Origin: Cryptosporidium bovis
Lineage: Eukaryota > Apicomplexa > Conoidasida > Eucoccidiorida > Cryptosporidiidae
DNA length: 64,000 nucleotides
Direction: 5' to 3'
Assembly (NCBI GenBank): GCA_009768925.2
Contig: VHIT02000054.1
Span: forward strand, 496,001 to 560,000
Made by a program: the position numbers and the translations under genes
In this document: one piece after another, positions 31,318-41,300 of the stretch
How positions within the stretch are numbered: the first letter of the stretch is position 1
Layout: each line of letters begins with the position of its first letter
The notes under the pieces: model-generated
The model's input: only the letters and a program-made list of their open reading frames with translations
The model's database searches: none
Told to the model about the DNA's origin: nothing

Positions 31318-32109
31318 ATGGCGGTAACAATATGCAGGTTGTTTGCCGTTTTGCCGCCTTTTCATGATTTATTAAAGCAGTGTGTAAGAAAAAAATGGAG
31401 TATGCGATTTAATGGAAAAATAAACATAAGTGTAAGTATAAATAATTGTAGTGATAATAGTATCATTAAAGGTAATAATAACAACAATAGAAGTTATATA
31501 GGCTGCAACAACAATAATATGGACGGTAGACCATTGGTTATATTTTGTTTGGGACCTCCAGGCAGTGGAAAGGGGACCCAGTGTTCGAGAATAGTAGGAG
31601 AATATTCATTTATTCATCTTAGTGCGGGGGACTGCCTTAGAGAAGCTTTGGCTAATAAAGATGAGACTAGTGAACTCATTGACAGTTACATTAGAGAAGG
31701 TCTTATAGTGCCTGTTGAGATTACAGTAGGCCTACTTAAGAAAAAGATGCAACTTTATGGCTGGAACAATGGTAGATTTTTAATTGATGGATTTCCAAGA
31801 AGTAGGGATAATTTGGATGGATGGTTTAGAATCATGCCAGAAAGCGAGGTTAACGTACTAGGATGTCTATTTTTAAATTGTAACGATGAAATCGTAATTG
31901 AGAGACTGTTGCATCGTGGTGAAACAAGCGGACGTGTAGATGACAACAAAGAAACTATTGTAAAAAGACTTAGAGTTTATCATGAGGAGACTACTCCTAT
32001 TATTGAACATTTTAAAAATGTGAACAAATGTTTCTCAGTAGATGCTTCTTCCTCCATTGAAGCTGTTTGGGAGGAAATAAAACAAGTATTTAGTAGAATT
32101 AACATGTGA
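31318..32109 (+). CDS. UMP-CMP kinase (adenylate kinase family)
   Basis: This nucleoside monophosphate kinase uses ATP to phosphorylate UMP/CMP (or possibly AMP). The Walker A loop is GPPGSGKGTQ (79-88). The NMP-binding region has HLSAGDCLREAL, followed by GLIVPVEIT and the family signature FLIDGFPRSRDN. The LID is short, RGETSGRVDDN, as in UMP-CMP kinases and short adenylate kinases. An ~68-residue N-terminal extension precedes the kinase; it contains Asn-rich sequence and a hydrophobic-basic start (MAVTICRLFAVLPPF), which might target an organelle. The start at ATG 31318 was chosen because the longer frame from 31279 opens with GTG. ATG 31522 would give the bare kinase. It lies about 100 bp after Sas10. 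Confidence 0.87.
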   Translation: MAVTICRLFAVLPPFHDLLKQCVRKKWSMRFNGKINISVSINNCSDNSIIKGNNNNNRSYIGCNNNNMDGRPLVIFCLGPPGSGKGTQCSRIVGEYSFIHLSAGDCLREALANKDETSELIDSYIREGLIVPVEITVGLLKKKMQLYGWNNGRFLIDGFPRSRDNLDGWFRIMPESEVNVLGCLFLNCNDEIVIERLLHRGETSGRVDDNKETIVKRLRVYHEETTPIIEHFKNVNKCFSVDASSSIEAVWEEIKQVFSRINM

Positions 32110-32235
32110 TTTTATTTCTAATTACTGCTTGTAGACACCAAATAGCAAGTAAAATAAGAAAAGAATGGTCTTGGATGATATATAACAATCTTAAAGTAAT
32201 TTTACCCTCATTAAATCTATCTTTTATTAATGTTA

Positions 32236-33309
32236 TTAGTATGTAGGTGGCTTATATTGTACATGTCTATGCAAAATTAGTCTTGAAACGTTTTTATAAG
32301 AACATTTTTTTTCGTGATTCAGGTAAAAATCTGATTCTACCTCTTTACTGTAATAGCCGCAGTTTTTACCCAAATATTTCTCATAGTTAAAAACAATGCT
32401 TTTGGTTGAGTTGTATACTATCTTCTCGTTTTCTTCGTTGATCAAGCCGTCTAAAGAACAAATATCGCGAAAAAATATATTCTTTAATACTTTAATGTCT
32501 GTTTTGTCTGTTTTTTTGATAAATCTTTCCAATATAATCCACATTATAAATGAAGGAAGTAATCCAAGCATCTTCTGCCCTTTTTCATTTGTAGGTAGCG
32601 CTGTATAAAGCAATAAATCGCAAACAACAATACATGAATCTAGTATTATAGGCATCCATTCCCTTCCAATTAATGACCTAAATGCTCCAAAAAGTAGTGG
32701 GTGGTTTTTTATTCTTGAAAGATACAACATTAACACTCTAAGTGGCGTTTTTGATACCCTAAATCCTTTATTTACTGTTGCAAGTATTTCCACTTGCTTT
32801 TCAACAACTTTAACACTATTTAACCATTTGGCAGCATCACAAAATTGCCTTACTGTTGGTACTATCATATCTGAATTTGTTTCAACTATACTTGAAGCGA
32901 GTAAAAATGATGCAGCTGCGCATAATGCAAATTCACATTGAGTTTGTGTTTTGTTTGTTCCCATTAAAAACAAATCAAATATTCTACAGGAAAGATGGAA
33001 TGTACATGATTGAAACCCAAGTCTACTGCTATGTATACTAAACCAGTGTATTATCTTATGGCGCTCAATTTCTCCAAAGTTTACATATTTTTTATCGTAA
33101 TATGGCATCTTCATTATGTCATCTATATTGTATATATAAAACTTGCATGAATCTCCCGCCAAAATATAATAGTCATCTATTTCTTCTTCTGATATTACAT
33201 TGAGCACATCTTTCTCAAACAAGTTTTCATTTAGAACATCATTCAATGTTTTTTGCGAGTTAGTTCCAATAATGTATTTTATGTCCTCACCATTTTCTCC
33301 TGTTTTCAT
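32236..33309 (-). CDS. Cyclin-like protein
   Basis: The 357-residue protein has a cyclin-box-like region around residues 75-180. ERHKIIHWFSIHSSRLGFQSCTFHLSCRIFDLFL and the following TQTQCEFALCAAASFLLASSIVE match in general form the cyclin N-terminal fold, with an Arg-x4-W start and an 'ASK-like' helix. A second helical region (LLGLLPSFIMWIILERF) could be the C-terminal cyclin fold. The MRAIL and KxxE residues are poorly conserved, so the CDK partner is not predictable. It could act in cell-cycle control or transcription. It converges on the UMP-CMP kinase gene with a 126-bp gap. Confidence 0.6.
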   Translation of the reverse strand: MKTGENGEDIKYIIGTNSQKTLNDVLNENLFEKDVLNVISEEEIDDYYILAGDSCKFYIYNIDDIMKMPYYDKKYVNFGEIERHKIIHWFSIHSSRLGFQSCTFHLSCRIFDLFLMGTNKTQTQCEFALCAAASFLLASSIVETNSDMIVPTVRQFCDAAKWLNSVKVVEKQVEILATVNKGFRVSKTPLRVLMLYLSRIKNHPLLFGAFRSLIGREWMPIILDSCIVVCDLLLYTALPTNEKGQKMLGLLPSFIMWIILERFIKKTDKTDIKVLKNIFFRDICSLDGLINEENEKIVYNSTKSIVFNYEKYLGKNCGYYSKEVESDFYLNHEKKCSYKNVSRLILHRHVQYKPPTY

Positions 33310-34260
33310 CTCCTTTTATTCACTTTTATTACAATTTCACCCTCTATCCTTACTCACAGCACGCCTTTTAGACCGTTAATTTCAGAGGGCGGGTTTTATT
33401 TATTAATGTTAAATACTATATTAAGATTATGCTACTTAGAGTGGTTTTTTATCGCAAAAGTAAAATGATATTTTATAATCAATCATAAACTAATTTAGAC
33501 TTTAGATTAGTTTTGGTTGTGTTATTTTGTAAAAACGAATACACATTCAAACAAAAAAGAGGCGTGATTTACTGCATTTACATATCCCATGCATATATAT
33601 ACTGGATTCTTTTACTAACTCAAAAAGTGTAACATTTATATTTATCTCTTTTACTCTTTTAACCGTGTTAAATCTGAATCTGTCAAAACTTGCTTATAAA
33701 GGTCAATTGTGAAGTCTACCACAAGTAATAGTAAATTGCCACACCACTTCAAGTAATACACACTCATTTGTGCCCTTTTTTTCCTTGACATAATTTAACG
33801 GCCAGCTAAAGTTATTTAATAAATATGAGTCCCTGTTCATTAATAGTTGTCAAATTTATCTTGCATTTATAGCAATATAGATAAAACCATTATTTTGCAT
33901 GTATTTCAACAATAAACAATCATGCCATATTTTAAATGGACAATTTTGTCCTTACATTACCGTATTTGTCCGACGTGATTCACTTTTCATACAAATTTAA
34001 CTTAGGTACTCCTTTTAATAACTAACTCATTAAAAAAACGACCTCCATTTACCACTTTAATTCCACATATTCACGCTCTGTTTTTTCTTCCACCTTAATT
34101 GCCCCAAAATTCAAGCACTTAAGCCGCATGTATTTGAATAGTGCATGCAATATTGTGCCATGGCTCTAAGATATTTGATACATGTGCAAATTTAATTTTG
34201 CATGTGGATAATGTTATTATTTGTTATTCTACACAACAGAAATGTTGGCAAGAAGAATCT
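33310..34260. other. Intergenic region upstream of the cyclin-like gene
   Basis: About 950 bp of AT-rich DNA serves as promoter for the minus-strand cyclin and the plus-strand genes. It contains TGCATGCA at 34142-34149. No RNA gene was recognised. Confidence 0.5.
34142..34149. promoter_or_regulatory. TGCATGCA motif (ApiAP2-like site)
   Basis: A perfect palindrome about 120 bp before a small possible ORF and 570 bp upstream of the CstF-77-like gene. Function is inferred from the motif. Confidence 0.35.
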
Positions 34261-34458
34261 ATGGCTCAGCAAAACAGTGAGAGTAATAGAAAGCGACAAA
34301 TTTGTAATAATTGGTTAACACAACTCAAGTTAGATCAGACAAAATTTGGGTGGTATTCAACAATGCTCTGGTTTGAAAAGAAATGGGAAGCATCATTGGA
34401 GAAGCTGGCAGTGGGAGGAAGGATTTCTGGGCGGAAAAAAGTTGAGAATCGGTTGTGA
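34261..34458 (+). CDS. Possible small protein (65 aa), unrecognised
   Basis: From ATG 34261 the frame encodes 65 residues, basic at the end (GRISGRKKVENRL) and Trp-rich in the middle (GWYSTMLWFEKKWEASLEKL). Base composition is clearly less AT-rich than the DNA around it, which favours coding. No family is recognised, and no GTAAGT donor links it to neighbours. The longer frame from 34141 opens with GTG and was not used. It might also be leader of the CstF-77-like transcript. Confidence 0.35.
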   Translation: MAQQNSESNRKRQICNNWLTQLKLDQTKFGWYSTMLWFEKKWEASLEKLAVGGRISGRKKVENRL

Positions 34459-34710
34459 ATTTATAGTAACAACGAAGCTGGATAATCGCAATAAATTAAG
34501 TTTGATATAGGTGGGAAGGTAATGCACAGTACAACAGTTATCTGTGTGTTAGATATTATTTGGTATTTAACAAGGCTAAAAATCAAAAAATCGTTGCGCG
34601 GGAAACATTCGAACTGTCTCTGAAATAATATAGTACAAGGAAAAAACATCCATTTATTTATCTGTTTTATAGACAAAAATAAAAGCGTAAAAGTTGGTTG
34701 CTGCAGAAAT

Positions 34711-37700
34711 ATGAGGAAAGGCATAGCAGCTTTAATAGATTCGATAGTGGAGAAGAACCCGTACGATTACTCGTTGTGGGAGAATATATTCATAGTTAAA
34801 TCAGAGAGTGAGGTGTTTGAGAGAGCATTGGAATTTTTTCCAACAAGTCCGATGGTATGGAAGAGATATATAGAGTATCTTCAGAACCAGAAAAGTGTCG
34901 ACAAACACAATTTGTTTAATATATTTCAGAGAAGTATAAACCAATGCCCGTGTATAATGATATGGAAGTTGTTTATTCCATTTATAGACAGTCATATAAA
35001 TAGTTTGAAAGAAAAGTATAACATGTACCAACTAGCGTTAGATACAGTTGGTTCTGATCCAAGGAGTGGATTCATTTGGAAAGTTATGTATAAATTAAGA
35101 CTGTTAGTGTATAATACACTAATATCTAGGAATGATAACATCAACAGTGGCAATATATTGCTATTGAATCCATTTGAAACAAGTACAATACCAGTAATAA
35201 GCGACAATATTGAGGAGTGTGTGGAATTAGGTGACAAGATAGCGACGATAGTTACATTGAGGCAGTTCTTTATACAATGGTTAACAACGCCTGTTGATAA
35301 TTTAGAGACTGCATTTATAGCATATTCGTTATTCGAGAACTCAATATCTAACGACGATTCACTAAATGTTAACTTAACAATAGGAGGTATGGTTACTACT
35401 ACGGAATCTGCAAGTAAAATAGTTACAAAAAACTTACTGCAATCCGGTGAAAAACTTGTAAATACATCAAAATTAATATATAAGAGCATAATATTACTAG
35501 TAGATGAGTTAAATGAGAGCATACCAGCAAGACCATTAGATAAAAAAAGTGGCAATGAATGGTTAAATAACTTTATACCTTGGAAAAGGTACATATTGTA
35601 TGAAAAAAGGAATCCATTAAATTTGGATAAAAACCGTTACTTTAATAGGGTATCCTATTCATACAAGAACTGTTTGCTATATTTCTCATATAATCCTGAG
35701 GTTTGGTACGAATATTTTATATTTGTTTGGAATTATCATCCAATACAATTTACTGGAATAGACATGGCCACAGAATTACTAAATTCAGCCATTCAACGTT
35801 TTTTACCGAAAGATGAGGTCTTGAAACTTATTTTAGCAGAGGTTTACGAAGTTAGAAGAAAGTTTGACAGAGTTATGCAGATATATATGTCTATGGTATA
35901 TATTGAAAATGCGAATGATGACATAAAGAGTGGGAATAGTAATGATGATAAGAATAATGAAAAAAGCAATATTGATGATGGAAGTAATGAAGGTAACAGT
36001 GGTGCTGATACAAATAATAACAATAGCAATGCTAATTGTAATAGTATCAGTAACAGTAGTGGCGATATAAAGATGGACAATAGCGACGATAAAATTAATG
36101 ATAATAGTAACTTGGGAGATAATGTAAATAGTAACATTAATATATTAAATACAAATGAACAAAATGATACATCTGATAGCAATTGCAATTCGTTTATAAC
36201 TTCTAATGGTTTGTTAAGTAAACAATACAACCCTAATGTATCAGCAGTAGTTGTAATTGAATATTTGAATTTTTTATTAAGGTGTACATGTGACAGAACA
36301 GTTTGGAGGGAAATATTTTTGGATTACATTAAAAGATCACCGAATATAAACGACATAAAGTGGATATGTTATTCACAAGCATTGAATGAATGGCGTTTAT
36401 ATAACAACCTAGATGGTGCATATAGAGCGTTCTACATTGGAATGTACCATAGACATTTGTTTTTAAATACGCAATTTATGTCTTGTTTTATTTCATTTTT
36501 ACTGGATACTGGAAAGATACAACAAGCTAGAAGTACATTACAGTCGTGTATATATGAGATATATAAAGAAACGGGAAAGACCCCTAAGGAATTATGGTTA
36601 AAATGGTTTCATTTAGAACGTTTAAGTGGCTCCTCAATAAATACACTAAACTACCTGAACAGAATATATCAACTACAAAGGGAGGGTAAGAATATTGAGA
36701 TGGATATGTTATGTGGTGATAAACAAAGACAATCATGGCATTCTGTATTGGGTGCACCAGAATTTGTTGAATTAAATAAAGAATATATAGGAAATGATGC
36801 CGATTGTGACATAAAAACTAAAGTTTACGGAAATACATATACAATAAATGATATTGAAAATGACAGTAATGACAATAATAACGTAACTAATACTGCTAAC
36901 AGTGGTACTAATTGTGCTAATGATAGTAATAACAATTTATCGGAAATTCAGTCATCTTCGGAAAATAAAAACAAAAAAACAATATTAAATAACAAGAATA
37001 AGTCATTGTTATCATATCCTAATAGTTTTAAAACAATATTTGAATGTTTTAAATTTGAGTCTATATATCCAAATACCTGTTGGTCAGAATTTTCTAGAAA
37101 TATTGAATGCAGTAAAGAGTATTGCTATAATGAAGATCACAATGATGATAATGAGAGTTTTGATCATGGTTATACGAAACACTATATTAATACAAAAACT
37201 AACAATATAATTAGTAAAGGCAGTAATGATGTTAAGCACAATGCCTTTAGTGGTAATTGCAATAATGATGATAACAATAATAATACAAATAAACAAGTAT
37301 TGAAAAGCTTATATGAGAGTAAAAGTGACGATTTTGAGAGTTTTTTACTGCAAAAACCATTAGAATTTAGATTAATAAAGTGCAATTTAAATAATAAAGC
37401 CGATAATATCGGTAATCACAATTACAGTGACTTTGACTCCGATATAGATATTATAGATGGAATGAATGATGATGAAATTGAATATTTATTATACAATAAT
37501 CAAAACATTGATATAACACATATTAATGAATTTACATGGCATAGAACGGGAAGAAGTTTATGTTCTAAACCAGATATATCTAAAATGATCAAATTTTGTT
37601 CCGAAACCTATCCTATTAAAAATAATACTATTACTGGTGTTGATACTAATTCACAAATGTTGAATTATTTACAATGTTCAAATAGCATTATTAATTATGA

Positions 37701-38289
37701 TGAAAATAACAATGAAGGTAATAATAATAAATGTGGTTATATTGCTGATAATGTTGAAGATATATTAAATAATAATAATAATTCTAACTATTTATTTGAA
37801 GCCAAACCATATAATACACAACTTCCCAAGGGTATTATTGATTTCGTTTTATTGTTACCTCCATCTAACATGCCAAATGTTGCATTGAGAAGCTATTTAG
37901 GTATTACACATGAAATAATTGATTATTTTATCACTAGTCTCCAAACTACTGTTCTCCCACAAAAAATTGATTTATACAAATATGATCCAATTAATACTAG
38001 TGATTTTAAATACTACAATGATATTACTACTTGTGGAAACAATACAATTGGTGTTAATAATAAAAATGGCAACATTAATACTGTTACTAGTGGTAATATC
38101 AATGTTATTAATACTAATATTAACATTATTGAAGATATTATTAATAAAACATCCAATACATTATTTAATAATAGTAATATTGTTAATAGTGGTAATTCAT
38201 CCTTCTTTACTCCATGTAATGTTCCAGTTTCTAATAGATTCTCTAATAAACCGAATAATAACGATTCTAAGGTAAAAATTCAACTATAA
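34711..38289 (+). CDS. CstF-77 / Rna14-like 3'-end processing factor (HAT repeats)
   Basis: The protein matches CstF-77/Rna14, the HAT-repeat scaffold of the cleavage stimulation factor in pre-mRNA 3'-end formation. The N-terminus carries NPYDYSLWENI, then ERALEFFPTSPMVWKRYIEYL, and FQRSINQCPCIMIWKLFI, which are HAT repeats. Next comes PWKRYILYEKRNPLNLDKNRY and NPEVWYEYF, as in the family. Further HAT repeats follow a ~90-residue Asn/Asp/Ser insert (about residues 405-495). The C-terminal segment LPKGIIDFVLLLPPSNMPN corresponds to the conserved region before the Rna15/CstF-64 binding end. At 1192 residues it is far longer than human (717), mainly through Asn-rich insertions. Its stop is 63 bp from the convergent PH protein gene. 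Confidence 0.85.
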   Translation: MRKGIAALIDSIVEKNPYDYSLWENIFIVKSESEVFERALEFFPTSPMVWKRYIEYLQNQKSVDKHNLFNIFQRSINQCPCIMIWKLFIPFIDSHINSLKEKYNMYQLALDTVGSDPRSGFIWKVMYKLRLLVYNTLISRNDNINSGNILLLNPFETSTIPVISDNIEECVELGDKIATIVTLRQFFIQWLTTPVDNLETAFIAYSLFENSISNDDSLNVNLTIGGMVTTTESASKIVTKNLLQSGEKLVNTSKLIYKSIILLVDELNESIPARPLDKKSGNEWLNNFIPWKRYILYEKRNPLNLDKNRYFNRVSYSYKNCLLYFSYNPEVWYEYFIFVWNYHPIQFTGIDMATELLNSAIQRFLPKDEVLKLILAEVYEVRRKFDRVMQIYMSMVYIENANDDIKSGNSNDDKNNEKSNIDDGSNEGNSGADTNNNNSNANCNSISNSSGDIKMDNSDDKINDNSNLGDNVNSNINILNTNEQNDTSDSNCNSFITSNGLLSKQYNPNVSAVVVIEYLNFLLRCTCDRTVWREIFLDYIKRSPNINDIKWICYSQALNEWRLYNNLDGAYRAFYIGMYHRHLFLNTQFMSCFISFLLDTGKIQQARSTLQSCIYEIYKETGKTPKELWLKWFHLERLSGSSINTLNYLNRIYQLQREGKNIEMDMLCGDKQRQSWHSVLGAPEFVELNKEYIGNDADCDIKTKVYGNTYTINDIENDSNDNNNVTNTANSGTNCANDSNNNLSEIQSSSENKNKKTILNNKNKSLLSYPNSFKTIFECFKFESIYPNTCWSEFSRNIECSKEYCYNEDHNDDNESFDHGYTKHYINTKTNNIISKGSNDVKHNAFSGNCNNDDNNNNTNKQVLKSLYESKSDDFESFLLQKPLEFRLIKCNLNNKADNIGNHNYSDFDSDIDIIDGMNDDEIEYLLYNNQNIDITHINEFTWHRTGRSLCSKPDISKMIKFCSETYPIKNNTITGVDTNSQMLNYLQCSNSIINYDENNNEGNNNKCGYIADNVEDILNNNNNSNYLFEAKPYNTQLPKGIIDFVLLLPPSNMPNVALRSYLGITHEIIDYFITSLQTTVLPQKIDLYKYDPINTSDFKYYNDITTCGNNTIGVNNKNGNINTVTSGNINVINTNINIIEDIINKTSNTLFNNSNIVNSGNSSFFTPCNVPVSNRFSNKPNNNDSKVKIQL

Positions 38290-38352
38290 AAATCAAATAG
38301 ACATATATATAATATTACTAGTAAACTAACTATTACAAACAAATTAAATAAC

Positions 38353-41300
38353 TTAATTAAATTTTCTATCCCTTATTCTATCCAATATTCTCCTTAATTT
38401 ATCTTTTCTTTGTGATATCTTTTCCTTTATTTTGGACATTTTATTACCCTTATTATCATTTACTAAATTACGATTGTATATTATATTGTTTTTATTATTG
38501 TTTTCATCACGATCTGGATTTAAGATCTTTCCTGTTTCACTATTCTCGTGCTCTTCCTCCTCATGACACTCATATTTATATTCTTCGCCACCGTAATTAC
38601 TGCTTCTATTGCTATAACTATATTCACTAAATTCGACCTCTCCATCACAATTGAAATCATATTCCTTTTCGTTATCGTCATATTCATCAACTTCGTATTC
38701 ATCATCTTCATATTCATCATAATTAACCTCACCTTCATCTTGCTCCTTTATATCATATTCTTCATTATAACAGTCTTTTTCCTCTGATTCATTATCATCA
38801 TTGCTCTCATAATCTTCCTTCTTGTAATTATGATAATAATTATCATATTTACTATTCTCTTCTAATATATTAAATTCTACAAAATTAACATGATTTTTAC
38901 TTTTTATAATAACTTCGTTATTATCAAGATAATTATTTTCATCATTAAAATTATTCATAAAATTATTAAAATGATCAATATTCTTATCTTCATCTATATG
39001 TTTTATTTCTTTTATGTTATCCCAGAAACAATCATTATTCTCGTATTTGTCACACTCATTTTTCGTATAAGGTGACAATAATAATTGTGATGGTGGTGTT
39101 TGTTTATGTATTGAAGTGGAATGTAATTTTTTATTTATTGGAAATAAATGTTTTTGATTAAATACTTTATTTGTTTCTATGCTATTATCAACATCATCTA
39201 AAGACGAGTAATCAGAATGATTTAAATCAGAATTTGACATTCCTGATGAATTAGGTATTGTCTTCTCTTTAGATAATGTTGGCAATATTGGTTGCTTCCT
39301 AAAATCATAATCCAATGAATGAAATAAATAAGTTATTGGTGGTAAGTAAGAATTGACATTATTTACATTTGTTGAATCATTATTTATAAATCCTGCTATT
39401 GACATTGATCTTTCCCATTTTTCGTATTCTGTTAGTGACTTACAACGCACAGATAATGCGTCATAATCATCCTCTCTTCTTCTTAATGCCACTGATCTAC
39501 CTGCTCTACTTGAAACACATATAAAATCTGAAACCAAGTATTTTATATATCCACATTCTGGGAATCTTCTTGTATTTGAATCATTATGATGATTATGACT
39601 ATTGTTATTGTTATAACTTGATACACCAACACCTTTATTTAAGTATTTGTTATCATTTAATGCATGCTTTATACCTCCGTTCAATCTACTACTATCCTTG
39701 CTATCTTTATTCTTTGATGTACAATATATACATAATATTCCACTTTTTGCTCCTATTATATATTCAGCTTTTGACGATGTTGCTGCGTTTTGTGACTCTA
39801 GTACCGGAAAATCAATATTTATTAAATCTTTATTCATTATATCAAAATTGGATAATGTTTGCAAATTGAATATTATTCTTACTTCACCTGCCTTTCCACG
39901 TCTAGTTAAAAATATTATTTGCCTTTTCCTAGCATCACCTATATATTCAGTATCTTTAAATGGAATTACCATTAATGGTTTATTTAATTTCTTGCTTTCC
40001 TCTGTTTTATATATTTCTATTGATTGACAATCTGTTATATTGTAGAAATCCTTATATATTGATTTATTTTCATTGGTTTCAACATTTATTAATTCCTCCT
40101 TACCATTCTCTTTCTTTACTTCAAATAATGATATATCAAATGTATATTTACTCATTGAAGATCTTTTAACACCTTCTGTAAATCCACCAAAACTTAATGC
40201 TATATTCCAACGTGTAAATTCATCCATATTGGCACAATCTAGTATTATTTTTTTCTTTGTAGTTTCATTTTGTGAATAAATTAATATTATCTCATTCCTG
40301 TCTGAATCTATATGGCAATTTGTATCATCTGGTGATAATGTTAAAAATGATACGGAATTCAATGAATCTTCAAAATCTTTATAAAAATACATTTTATTTT
40401 TACATACTACACATATTTGTTTTGTTGTTGGTCTCTTTTCCGTATGATTATAATCCTTTATACCACCCTCTCTTAATCTTGCCAATGATCTATTAAATTC
40501 TTCAAGTGATGCAAACATGTAATAAAAGCTTTCCATATTGTTATTTTTTGTTTTCATTAATAATATACTCATCTTCCTACGATCGAATTCCACATTTGCA
40601 TCATCTATGTCTATTTTAGTAAATGGATTGATATCTGATTCATCGTGATACAGTAGTACTTTGTTATTTTCAACCATTATTATTCCATGTCTTACATTAT
40701 TATTGTCATTATTATGATTTACTGAGAAGTTTATTGATTGCGGTATCAATTCTTTGCCTAATTTCAATTTTGAAGTTATATTACTCTTATTACTACTACT
40801 TATATTTACTGTATAGTCACTAAACTTATTATTTTTCGTATTACTATTATCGCTTGTTATTATTTTTGATTCTGTCCAATTACATTTCATTAATGTATCT
40901 TTTAATTCAATAAATTCACTTGAATTATCTGATGAAAATGTTACTGTTCTATTCAAACCATTATTTGATATATAATCTATTATTATATCTTCCTTTTTTA
41001 AATCAATCTTCAATTTTGAATTGATTGTATATATAGTACCTATATCATTATTAAAGACTAATTTGTCAGTGTTTATTGATACATGAGTTAATTGATAATT
41101 TGATGTATTATTTACATCATATATTTTTATTGTTGCAACATAGTTGTTACCATTCCTAAAAATTCCATTATTGTTATTTGAATTAATAAAACCATTATTT
41201 ATTGCATTATTTACATATCCCTGTGATTTTACAAAACCACCATAACATAATGCATAAAACCATCTATTAAATTCATCCTCTGTTTGACAATAAAATATAT

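Noticed and set aside
34141..34260. N-terminal extension of the small ORF
   Set aside because: It starts with GTG and overlaps the TGCATGCA motif.
34459..34710. Joining the 65-codon ORF to the CstF-77-like gene
   Set aside because: No GTAAGT-type donor occurs inside the small ORF before its stop, unlike the other introns here.
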